Of a stretch of DNA of 64,000 nt, positions 32,501 to 43,861 are shown piece by piece. Made by a program: the position numbers and the translations under genes. The notes beneath the pieces were generated by a model. That model had not been told where the DNA came from, did no database searches, and worked only from the letters and a program-made list of their open reading frames with translations. This stretch comes from Wurfbainia villosa (Eukaryota; Streptophyta; Magnoliopsida; Zingiberales; Zingiberaceae): the NCBI GenBank assembly GCA_025175895.1, contig CM045993.1, forward strand, positions 59,648,621 through 59,712,620, given 5' to 3'. How positions within the stretch are numbered: the stretch's first letter is position 1; each line of letters begins with the position of its first letter.

Positions 32501-33579
32501 AGAAGAAGAAGGCATCTGATTCCCCATCCTCTTCAGGTATCTTTGTTATTGTTTGTCATTCTATTTCCTTAGACACTTGGGTATTGGATACTGGGTGTGA
32601 CTCACATATATGTAATGACATACAGGGGCTAAGGAATAGAAGAAGACTTGTCAGAGGGGAGTCAAATTTGCGAGTTGGCAATGGAGCAAAGGTTGTTGCG
32701 ATCGCCATCGGAACTTATTTGCTGAAGCTCCCTAGTGGACTAGTCTTAGAACTGGACAATTGCTATTATGTTCCTTCTCTAATAAAGAACATTGTTTCTA
32801 TTTCCTGTTTAAATAGAAATGGTTTCCATTTGACGTTTAGTAACAATTATTGTTATATAACTTTGAATGGCGTACTTTATGGAACTGGAACCTTGAGTAA
32901 TGGCATTTATACGTTGGACGTATCCAGTGACATTTTCAATATCGAAGTGAGCAACACGCGTGCTCGAAAGGATAATCAAATAGACTCCTATATGTGGCAT
33001 TGTCGTCTTGGCCATATAAGCAAGAAACGCATGTCCGAATTACACCGATGTGGAATTCTGGAATCGTTTGAATTGGATTCATACGATACATGCGAATCAT
33101 GCTTAAAAGGCAAGATGACTAAGTTACCTTTTACTGGAAAAGGTGAATGAGTGGGAGAGTTACTAGGACTAATACATACTGATGTATGTGGACCTATGTC
33201 AACTCAAGCATTAGGAGGCTATAGCTACTTCATTACCTTCACCGATGATCACTCACGGTTTGGGTATGTGTTCTTGATGAAACATAAGTCTGAAGCCTTT
33301 GAAAGGTTCAAAGAATTCAGAAATGAAGTAGAGAAACAACATGATAAGAGTATTAAAATACTTCGATCGGATCGAGGTGGTGAATACTTAAGTCAAGAGT
33401 TTCTTGATTATCTAAGAGACAATGGTATATTGTCTCAATGGACTCCGCCATATACACCACAGCATAATGGTGTATCTGAGAGGCGTAACCGGACCTTGTT
33501 GGACATGGTCAGGTCAATGATGAATCATGCGACTCTTCCCAAGTCCTTTTGGAGCTATGCACTTTAGACAGTTGTTTAC
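32501..33579 (+). pseudogene. pol: Protease and integrase, element A2
   Basis: Protease WVLDTGCDSHIC with catalytic Asp at 32587-32589, then the zinc region (MWHCRLGH...CESCLKGK) and integrase core with all three catalytic acids: Asp 33181-33183 (HTDVCGP), Asp 33370-33372 (RSDRGGEY) and Glu 33478-33480 (VSERRN). Two stops, TGA 33148-33150 (Arg; same position as in A1 but not in A3 or A4) and TAG 33565-33567 (Gln). Confidence 0.9.
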
Positions 33580-35515
33580 TTGTTAAACAGAATGCCTACC
33601 AAGGTAGTCTCAACTACTCCATATGAGATATGGAATAGTAAGAAACCTCATGTATCTTACTTGAAGATATGGGATTGTCCTGCTTATGTGAAGCGGACTG
33701 TATCAGACAAATTAGATGCTAAGTCTGATAAATGTCTATTTGTTGGATACCCTAAGGAAACAAGGGGTTACCAATTCTATCATCCTGTGGAACAAAAGGT
33801 GTTTGTTTCAAGGCATGCTGTGTTTCTAGAGAAAGAGTTTCTCTTGCAAGAAAATAGTGGGAGTGTCGTCGAGCTTGAGGAGGCTCGAGAGACTCAAATA
33901 GACATTGATGAGATACTTGGTGAAGCACAACAGCCGACAACTCATAGTGATGAGCAATCGGCTGGACCTATTGTAACACCACATCTTCGTAGATCTGGTA
34001 GAACACGCAATATTCCCGAGAGATATGGATTTCTCGTAAGTGAATCGAACGACGTGTTACTCATTGATGATGAGGAGCCTACCAGTTATGAAGAAGTGCT
34101 GACAAGTTCAGAAAGGGATAAGTGGTTTGGTGCCATGAAGTCGGAAATGGATTCCATGTATGAAAACCAAGTTTGGAACTTGGTTGACCCACCTGAAGGG
34201 ATAAAGCCCATAGGGTGCAAGTGGGTTTTCAAGAAGAAAACCGACATGGATGGTAATGTGATTACCTATAAGGCTAGATTGGTGGCGAAAGGATATCGTC
34301 AAAAACAAGGTGTTGATTATGACGAAACCTATTCGCCTGTAGCTATGCTTAAATCCATTCGGATGCTCCTGGCCATAGCGGCTCATTATGATTATGAGAT
34401 ATGGCAGATGGATGTGAAAATAGCTTTCCTTAATGGAAACCTGCTCGAGGACGTGTATATGATATAGCTTGAGGGTTTCACATCGGTTGATAAAACCAAG
34501 GTATGCAAATTGCGACGGTCTATTTATGGATTGAAGCAAGCATCCAGGAGCTGGAATATCCATTTTGATGAGACAATCAAAAAGTTTGATTTCTCACAAA
34601 ATCCAGACGAACCTTGTGTGTACAAGAAGGTTAGTGGGAGTGCAGTCGTGTTCCTAGTATTGTATGTCGATGACATACTACTTATAGGAAACGATGTTTC
34701 AATCTTACAGTCAGTGAAGGTTTGGTTATCCAAGACATTCTCCATGAAAGACCTGGAAGAAGCAACCTACATCCTCGGGATTAAGATCTATAGAGATAGA
34801 TCGAAACGGTTGCTTGGTCTTTCGCAGTCTACATATATAGACCGAGTGCTAAAGAGGTTTAGCATGTCGGAATCCAAGAAAGGTTTCTTACCCATCAGGC
34901 ATGGGGTACACCTTTCGAAGTCTATGTGTCCGCGCACAGAAGACGAGAGGATTTGCATGAGTAAGATTCCCTATGCATCCGCAATAGGATCTATTATGTA
35001 TGCTATGTTATGTACAAGGCTCGACGTATCGTACGCTCTGAGTGTCACGAGCAGATACCAGTCCGATCCGGGAATGGATCATTGGGCGGCTGTTAAGATG
35101 ATCCTTAAGTACTTGAGAAGAACTAAGGATGTGTTCCTAATATATGGAGAAGGGTACATGGTGATACGTGGGTATACGGATGCCAGCTCCAAACAGACAA
35201 GGATGATTCCATGTCTCAGTCCGAGTATGTATTCACCGGGAATGGAGGCGCAATAAGTTGGAAAGGTTCCAAGATTGACACTATAGCGGATTCTGCCACT
35301 AAGGAAGAATACATTGCATCTTTGGAAGCAGCAAAGGAAGTGGTTTGGATCATGAAGTTCTTCTTTGAACTTGATGTTGTCTCATCAATGATCCAAACAT
35401 GTGCTTCGCCGCTATCATCTTATCAGAGAGATCACAAGTAGGAACGAAATACAAATCGAGAAAATTCCCACCGAAAGGAACTTAGCGGATCCCTTGACTA
35501 AGGCATTACCTCAAA
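33580..35515 (+). pseudogene. pol: Integrase C-terminus, reverse transcriptase and deleted RNase H, element A2
   Basis: Open to TAG 34465-34467 (Gln), then open again through reverse transcriptase with intact YVDD (34663-34674). RNase H is broken twice: a one-base deletion within the YTDAS motif (about 35183), and a 74-bp deletion at the junction 35380|35381 relative to A1 15847-15920. The deletion removes the YCDNN active-site segment and shifts the frame. Both lesions are also present in A3 and A4. Confidence 0.9.
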
Positions 35516-35588
35516 ATAAGTTTGAGGGTCATGTTCGAGCTTATGGTATTGGATACCATAGCGATTGGCATTAGGCCAAGTGGGAGTC

Positions 35589-36525
35589 TGTTAGTAATAT
35601 ATGAGAGATGTCCTAAGGCAATCGCCTTATGTATGAACCATTTATATGATAAATGAAGATTCACTATTTGAGTATACATGTTTTATGTATTTGATTGGAT
35701 CTTAAACTCATTTCTTGAATGTCACGATCGATTCACATGAGAGAATTTGTGATTGGATCACAACTAGTGAGTATCTCTACATGTGTAATTGTGATGTATC
35801 GGAATTATCCTAGTCGATGAATTGATGGATTTGGACACCATCAGTTACATCGAGACTAGCAGTATACTCCTTGGTGTATCCAAGCAGCTGATTCTCACTG
35901 GCTGGAGACATAGTGATGTCCGGAGTTAATCGTGGATGCTAGTTATGGTAACTAGTTCATTGGAGTGACCAGCCGTAAGACTTCATATGGTTCTCTGCAT
36001 ATATGGATATGTTAATGAAGTTCTTACTGTGGCTTAAGTGCGATGTTCCTTTGACTTACGGTATTCAAGTCATCTTGATCATAGAGACTTATGCTTTGAC
36101 ATCTTAAGCAAGCATCTCTAAGGAGATGTGGACCCGGGATGATTGGGTATAAGTCGAAGTGATCGAAGGTGTTTGAATAGCCTATAAAGGATTCACCACT
36201 CCTTGCGAGGAGATGTATACCCATGGCTTCTCGTCGGATTGTTACTAAAGTCTTTGGCCAAAGAATTACATGTTTAGAGTAAGGTACTCTTCGATACATG
36301 TGGAGTAACTAGAATCCGTAGGACGAGGAAATGATACTTGGGCTAGGTATGACGTAGTTAGCCTAGTGGGGACTGACACTATAGACCATGTCCTGAACCA
36401 AGTGGGTATAAGATGAGTGAAGGGAATGAGGCACGAATCATTCGAGCTGCTGAAGGGTTTCAGAAATAGTTCTGGATCAACCGTTGATCTTTTCGGTTAA
36501 TTGGGGATCATGATGTACTACTAGG
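35589..36525 (+). repeat. 3' LTR of element A2, first part
   Basis: Starts TGTTAGTAAT after the purine tract AAGTGGGAGTC (35578-35588). Cut after 937 bp by A3 at CTAGG (36521-36525). The rest is at 46099-47357. Confidence 0.93.
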
Positions 36526-38757
36526 TGTTAGTAATATATGAGACATGTCCTAAGGCAATCGCCTTATGTATGAACCATTTATATGATAAGTGAAGATTCA
36601 CTATTTGAGTATACATGTTTTATGTATTTGATTGGATCTTAAACTCATTTACTGAATGTCCACGATACGATTCACAGCATGAAAGAATTTGTGATTGGAT
36701 CACAACTAGTGAGTATCTCTATATGTGTAATTGTGATGTATCGGAATTATCCCTAGTCGATGAATTGATGAATTTGGACACCATCAATTCTGTCGAGACT
36801 AGCACGAGGTATACTCCTTGGTGTATCCAAGCAGCTGATTCTCACTGGCTGGAGACATAGTGATGTCCGGAGTTAATCGTGGATGCTTGTTATGGTAACT
36901 AGTTCATTGGAGTGACCAGCCGTAAGACTTCATATGGTTCTCTGCATATATAGATATGTCAATGAAGTTCTTACTGTGGCTTAAGTGCGAGGTTCCTTTG
37001 ACTTGCGGTATTCAAGTCATCTTGATCATGGAGACTTATGCTTTGACATCTTAAGCAAACATCTCTAAGGAGATGTGGACCCGGGATGATTGGGTATAAG
37101 TCGAAGTGATCGAAGGTGTTTGAATAGCCTATAAACGATTCACCACTCCTTGCGAGGAGATGTATACCCATGGCCTCTCGTCGGATTGTTACTAAAGTCT
37201 TTGGCCAAAGCATTACATGTTTAGAGTATGGTACTCTTCGATACATATGGAGTAACTAGAATCCGTAGGATGAGGAAATGATACTTGGGCTAGGTGTGAC
37301 GTAGTCAGCCTAGTGGGGACTGACACTATAGACCATGTCCTGAACCAAGTGGGTATAAGATGAGTGAAGGGAATGGGGCACGAATCATTCGATCTGCTGA
37401 AGGGTTTCAGAAATAGTTCTGGATCAACCGTTGATTATTTCGGTTAATTGGGGATCATGATGTACTACTAGGTGCCACTCATGATCGTTCTATAATTAAT
37501 GGTTAATTATAGACGGCCAACATAAACCGAGAACCTATTTGGTCACACGCACAACGAGCGTAATCCAAAGGATTTAAAACGAGCTTGAGAATGGGATTCT
37601 CAGACCGAGAGAAACAAGGTTTGGTTGGACCAAACATAAAGCGAGCATGAAATCGTTTCAGTCGCAATGGAAGCGTGGATGGGCCGCGTCTTATGAAGAC
37701 GTAATGGATGAACAAAAATGGTTTGGTTCTAATCCAATGGATGAGAATAAACCAAAGGGGTTTGGTTTATTTTAAACGAATGAACCAAAAGTTGGTTTGG
37801 TTCATTTTAACTTAAAATAAACCATCATGGTTTGGTTTATTTTAACTTATCTTAATGGTGCGGGTTAACGGACTTTATGGATATGATCCATTAACCATTA
37901 AGAGAATTTGTTCTCTATAAAAGAGGGCTTAAGGGATTGTTATGCCCTAACCTAATCCAAAACCCTAGCCTCTTGAGTTGCCGCCCACCTCCACCCTTGG
38001 AGTTTTTCGGCGCCAACCAAAAGGCTGCCGCCGCCCAGCTTGTGGGCTGTCGTCCAAGTCATTGCCGGCGTCCAAGCTTCAGCCGGTGATCCTCCGGCGA
38101 CCCTCCGGTGATCTTCCTAGGCTTCGGTGAAAAGGTGAGCACTTGGCTTCCTTTGTTGGCCGGCGCCTATCTCCTCCACCAAGCTGTCCAGTTTTCTGGA
38201 CAGCTTGTTCTCCTCTCGTCGGAGCGTCGTTTGGACGACGGTTAGAGCTCCGACTGCGGCTAACTTACCGGGGATTTGATCTCCGGTAATCCTCTGAGGT
38301 GGAGGACGAAGGATTCGTCAATCGGTTGACGAATACCTCTCCGGAGAAGCGAGTTTTGAGGACTCGTCTTAGGATCCGAATTTGGATTCGGATCGTGATC
38401 ATCTCTCGATCATGTCGTCTTCAACACGAGGCTAGTAACCCGTACGAAGACGAAGCTCGTGGCTTAGCGAAGTCATCCCGAGGAACTCGGCGTGGATACG
38501 GATAGAGACGATTCTAGCGAGAATCGTTCCGGTTGATGCCGTTCCCGCTACAAGTCATACGAAAGGTATAACGTAGTTAAATTTTCTTTTATTGCAAATT
38601 TAAATTTACGGTTATGTCTACACTTGTTGTAATAATCATGCGTGTGTTGTGTGTGTTGTAATAAATAGGAGTATTTATTATTTTTATTGCTTCCGCTGTG
38701 TTCATGTTTACGAAACATGATCGAACACACACACGCCGCGGTGCCGGAAACCCAACA
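36526..38757 (+). repeat. 5' LTR of element A3
   Basis: 2232 bp, TGTTAGTAAT ... GCCGGAAACCCAACA. TATAAAA at 37916-37922 with ACCAAA/GGTTTGG repeats upstream. Best-preserved LTR end of the family. Confidence 0.95.
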
Positions 38758-38758
38758 G

Positions 38759-38770
38759 TGGTATCAGAGC
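38759..38770 (+). other. Primer binding site of element A3 (tRNA-iMet)
   Basis: TGGTATCAGAGC one base after the 5' LTR end; intact, unlike the sites of A2 and A4. Confidence 0.94.
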
Positions 38771-40036
38771 CCAGGTTGTGTTTCGACATAATCGTAAAAA
38801 TGGTTTTGTGATAGTCATAATGTATTTTTAGAAATTTTCTAATTTTGGAAATTTAGAAGTATTTATGGAAATTTTTCAATTTTGGAAAGTCTAGAAGTAT
38901 TTATGGAAATCTTCCACTTTTGGAAAGTTGGAAGTATTTATGGAAATTGATATTTTCCATAAATAAAATATTTGATTAGATTCTGGAAATTTGTTTCCTA
39001 ATTTAATCATGATTTGATTTGGAAAATCAAATCTTAAAATATTTTATTTCCATAAGTAGTTTTAATGATTTAGGAAATTGGTTTCCTAAATAGATTTTCC
39101 TTAATCAAATAATTCCAGGAATAAAATATGTGATTAGATTTGGAAATTTGTTTCCTAATTTAATTATGATTTGATTTGGAGAATCAATTCTTAAACATAT
39201 TTTATTTTCATAAATAGTTATGACATATAAGGAAATATATACATGACATAATTGTATGCCATGTAATTGCATTAGATGCATAACATTATGCCATGCGTGT
39301 CGTGACATGTAGATGTATGTCATGTATGACATGCCATGTAGATAATAGTTATTTGCATGCAAAGAGGATGAGACATAAAAACCCTTAAACAATATTAAAG
39401 CCTACACCTTCCATTAATATGGTTAGAACCAGAGTTCCGTTTCTTGTTTGGGTTGTTGGACTCTCTCCAAGCCCGGCTCGAACCCGAATATGTTCAAACC
39501 ATGGAATAGTTTAATACTAATATGGTAAGAGTCAGAGGTCAATCGTTAGCTTTGGTTGTTGGACTCTCTCCAAGCTGGGCTAATTGGTTGAATGCGCTCT
39601 AACCATATTAAAACTATGTCGATTAATGGGTTGGCTTTAACACAGAGCATCGGCTTGTTGGACTCTCTCAAGGTCGATGTAAAGGGAGGTGAAGTTGGGT
39701 GCTATGCATATGATGCATACTTGTTAATGTGTTAACAACCCGATGTATGTGTGAACATTCAATTAGTTGATAGCACATTGTGATAGTTGCATATCGTGAT
39801 ATGCAATCGGTATAGTTGATACCTACGTCGTAGTTATGAATGACTTGTTGGACTCTCTCGAGGTTGTTCATAACTATGATGGATATCGACCCATTCGGAG
39901 ATGGACCTACGATCTCGAAGTGATTTTGGGTTTTGAAATTGAAAAATGAATGGGATTTATAAATGTATATTGATGCATTTTAAAATCATCTTTCTCATAT
40001 ATGCTCGTTTTGTATTTCTAGGTCAATAAATTGATC
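38771..40036 (+). other. Untranslated leader of A3 with hairpin array
   Basis: Same layout as the A2 leader: AT-rich tandem units, then four copies of the GGACTCTCTCCAAG motif at 39453-39471, 39556-39574, 39655-39672 (one C shorter) and 39845-39863 (CAAG changed to CGAG). Outer stems are still paired, including AGTTATGAA/TTCATAACT around copy 4. Confidence 0.8.
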
Positions 40037-40800
40037 ATAGCGTCTTTGAATTTGCGCACTATTTTGGATTGAACAAGTATTGGGCCTAACTTCACTGGGT
40101 GGCTTAGAAACACGAGAATTGTTCTCAAGGCGGAAAAGCTTGCATATGTCCTTGAAGAGCCTCTTCTGGCCGTCCTAAGGGCGATGCTACTCCGGACCAA
40201 ATGTTGGTCTATCGAAGCATGTAGCGGTCTGGCGAGTTGCATCATGCTAGCGGCGATGGTACTTTGCAGCGGCATGAGCATATGGATGCTAATACTATGG
40301 TCTTCCATCTTCATGAGTTGTTCGATGAGCAAGCGAGATGAAAGGTTCGAGGTCTCTAGGCTCCTCTTCTTCACGAAGATGCAAGAAGGTTCATCTGTAG
40401 TGCGATTTGTGCTAAAGATGAAGGGTACATCAGCGGCTAGCTACCCTCGGTTTTGTGATGGATCATGAGTTAAGTATTGACTTAATTCTTCATTGTTTGC
40501 CCAAGTTTCGCAATTTGTGATGAACTATCGGATGAACAAATTGGAATCCACCATTCGAGCTCCTCGATATCTTGAAGGCATGGAGCCTTACATGAAGCAT
40601 GAGGAAAGCGGTTACATTAGTTGATTCCTCAAAGAAAGGTTCTAAGAGTAAGGCAAAAGAACAGAAGAAAGGAAAGAACAAAAAGGCAAAGAAGGCGGAA
40701 CCAGCGCAAAAGGGCACTTGCCATCACTGTGGCAAGGAAGGCCACTGGCGAAGAAACTGCAAGATTTATCTTGAGTCCATGAAGAAGAAGAAGGCATCAG
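40037..40800 (+). pseudogene. gag: gag, element A3, heavily damaged
   Basis: The start codon is ATA at 40037-40039 where A1, A2 and A4 have ATG. From about 40070 to 40610 there are at least ten short deletions of 1-5 bases, scrambling the frame. From about 40610 on the sequence is clean and the CCHC knuckle CHHCGKEGHWRRNC is intact (40719-40760). The dense short deletions against a well-preserved remainder could be real decay or poor consensus sequence. Confidence 0.85.
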
Positions 40801-41860
40801 ATGCCCCATCCTCTTCAGGTATCTTCGTTATTGATTGTCATTCTATTTCCTTGGACACTTGGGTATTGGATACTGGGTGTAGCTCACATATATGTAATGA
40901 CATACAGGGGCTAAGGAATAGAAGAAGACTTGTCAGAGGGGAATCAAATTTGCGAGTTGGAAATGGAGCAAAGGTTGCTGCGGTCGCCATCGAAACTTAT
41001 TTGCTGAAGCTCCCTAGTGGACTAGTCTTAGAACTGGACAATTGCTATTATGTTCCTTCTCTAATAAAGAACATTGTTTCTATTTCCTGTTTAAATAGAA
41101 ATGGTTTCCATTTGACGTTTAGTAACAATTGTTGTTATATAACTTTAAATGGCGTACTTTATGGAACTGGAACCTTGAGTAATGGCATTTATACGTTGGA
41201 CGTATCCAGTGACATTTTCAATATCGAAGCGAGCAACACGCGTGCTTGAAAGGATAATCAAATAGACTCCTATATGTGGCATTGTCGTCTTGGCCATAAA
41301 AGAAAGAAACGCATGTCCGAATTACACCGATGTGGAATTCTAGAATCATTTGAATTGGATTCATACGATACATGCGAATCATGCATAAAAGGCAAGATGA
41401 CTAAGTTACCTTTTACTGGAAAAGGTGAACGAGTGGGAGAGTTACTAGGTCTAATACATACTGATGTATGTGGACCTATGTCAACTCAAGCATTAGGAGG
41501 CTATAGCTACTTCATTACCTTCACCGATGATCACTCACGGTTTGGGTATGTGTTCTTGATGAAACACAAGTCTGAAGCCTTTGAAAGGTTCAAAGAATTC
41601 AGAAATGAAGTAGAGAAACAACATGACAAGAGTATTAAAATACTTTGATTGGATCGAGGTGGTGAATACTTAAGTCAAGAGTTTCTTGATTATCTAAGAG
41701 ACAATGGTATATTGTCTCAATGGACTCCGCCCTATACACCACAGCATAATGGTGTATCTGAGAGGAGTAACCGGACCTTGTTGGACATGGTCAGGTCAAT
41801 GATGAATCATGCAACTCTTCCCAAGTCCTTTTGGGGCTATGCTTGAGCATTTGTTTACTT
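40801..41860 (+). pseudogene. pol: Protease and integrase, element A3
   Basis: Protease WVLDTGCSSHIC with Asp at 40869-40871; integrase Asp in HTDVCGP (41463-41465) and Asp in the RGGEY motif (41652-41654). Stops are TGA 41247-41249 (Arg) and TGA 41646-41648 (Arg just before the second catalytic Asp), both CGA-to-TGA changes. The TGA found at the GKGER position in A1 and A2 is absent here. The frame is lost near 41845. Confidence 0.9.
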
Positions 41861-43790
41861 GTTAAGCAGAATGCCTACAAGGTAGTCTCAACTACTCCAT
41901 ATGAGATATGGAATGGTAAGAAACCTCATGTATCTTACTTGAAGATATGGGGTTATCACGCTTATGTGAAGCGGATCAGACGGACAAATTGGATGCTAAG
42001 TCTGATAAATGTCTATTTATTGGATACCCTAAGGAAACAAGGGGTTACCAATTCTATCATCCTGTGGAACAAAAGGTGTTTGTTTCAAGGCATGTTGTGT
42101 TTCTAGAGAAAGAGTTTCTCTTGCAAGAAAAGCGATGGGAGTGTCGTCGAGCTTGAGGAGGCTCGAGAGACTCAAATAGACATTGATGAGATACACGGTG
42201 AAGCACAGCACAACTCATAGTGATGAGCAATCGGCTGGACCTATTGTAACACCACATCTTCGTAGATCTGGTAGAACACGCAATATTCCCGAGAGATATG
42301 GATTTCTCGTAAGTGAATCGAACGACGTGTTACTCATTGATGATGAGGAGCCTACCAGTTATGAAGAAGTGCTGACAAGTTCAGAAAGGGATAAGTGGTT
42401 TGGTGCCATGAAGTCGGAAATGGATTCCATGTATGAAAACCAAGTTTGGAACTTGGTTGACCCACCTGAAGGGATAAAGCCTATAGGGTGCAAGTGGGTT
42501 TTCAAGAAGAAAACCGACATGGATGGTAATGTGATTACCTATAAGGCTAGATTGGTGGCGAAAGGATATCGTCAAAAACAAGGTGTTGATTATGACGAAA
42601 CCTATTCGCCTGTAGCTATGCATAAATCCATTCGGATGCTCCTGGCCATAGCGGCTCATTATGATTATGAGATATGGCAGATGGATGTGAAAACAGCTTT
42701 CCTTAATGGAAACCTGCTCGAGGACGTGTATATGATACAGCCTGAGGGTTTCACATCGGTTGATAAAACCAAGGTATGCAAATTGTGACGGTCCATTTAT
42801 GGATTGAAGCAAGCATCCAGGAGCTGGAATATCCGTTTTGATGAGACAATCAAAAAGTTTGATTTCTCACAAAATCCAGACGAACCTTGTGTGTACAAGA
42901 AGGTTAGTGGGAGTGCAGTCATGTTCCTAGTGTTGTATGTCGATGACATATTACTTATAGGAAACGATGTCTCAATCTTACAGTCAGTGAAGGTTTGGTT
43001 ATCCAAGACATTCTCCATGAAAGACCTGGGAGAAGCAACCTACATCCTCGAGATTAAGATCTATAGAGATAGATCGAAACGGTTGCTTGGTCTTTCGCAG
43101 TCTACATATATAGACCGTGTGCTAAAGAGGTTTATCATGTCAGAATCCAAGAAAGGTTTCTTACCCATCAGGCATGGGGTACACCTTTCGAAGTCTATGT
43201 GTCCGCGCACAGAAGACGAGAGTATTTGCATGAGTAAGATTCCCTATGCATCCGCAATAGGATCTATCATGTATGCTATGTTATGTACAAGGCCCGACGT
43301 ATCATACGCTCTGAGTGTCACGAGCAGATACCAGTCCGATCCGGGAATGGATCATTGGGCGGCTGTTAAGACGATCCTTAAGTACTTGAGAAGAACTAAG
43401 GATGTGTTCCTAATATATAGAGAAGGGTACATGGTGATACGTGGGTATACGGATGCCAACTCCAGAGAGACAAGGATAATTCCATGTCTTAGTCTGGGTA
43501 TGTATTCACCTAGAATGGAGGCGCAATAAGTTGTAAAGGTTCCAAGCTTGACACTATAGCGGATCCTGCCACTAAGGCAGAATACGTTGCAGCTTTGGAA
43601 GCAGCAAAGAAAGCGGTTTGGATCAAGTAGTTCATCTATGAACTTGATGTAGTCTCATCAATGATCCAAACATGTGCTTCGCCACTATCATCTTATCAGA
43701 GAGATCATCAGTAGGAAAGAAATACAAATCGAGAAAATTCCCACTGAAAGGAACTTAGCGGATCCCTTGACTAAGGCATTACCTCAAAAT
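41861..43790 (+). pseudogene. pol: Integrase C-terminus, reverse transcriptase and deleted RNase H, element A3
   Basis: Small deletions at 41865-42210 break the integrase tail. Reverse transcriptase from about 42340 is well kept, with a stop TGA 42786-42788 (Arg) and intact YVDD (42936-42947). RNase H carries the same one-base deletion at YTDA and the same 74-bp deletion (junction 43653|43654) as A2 and A4. Confidence 0.9.
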
Positions 43791-43861
43791 AAGTTTGAGG
43801 GTCATGTTCGAGCTTATGGTATAGGATACCGTAGCGATTGTCATTAGGCCAAGTGGGAGTC

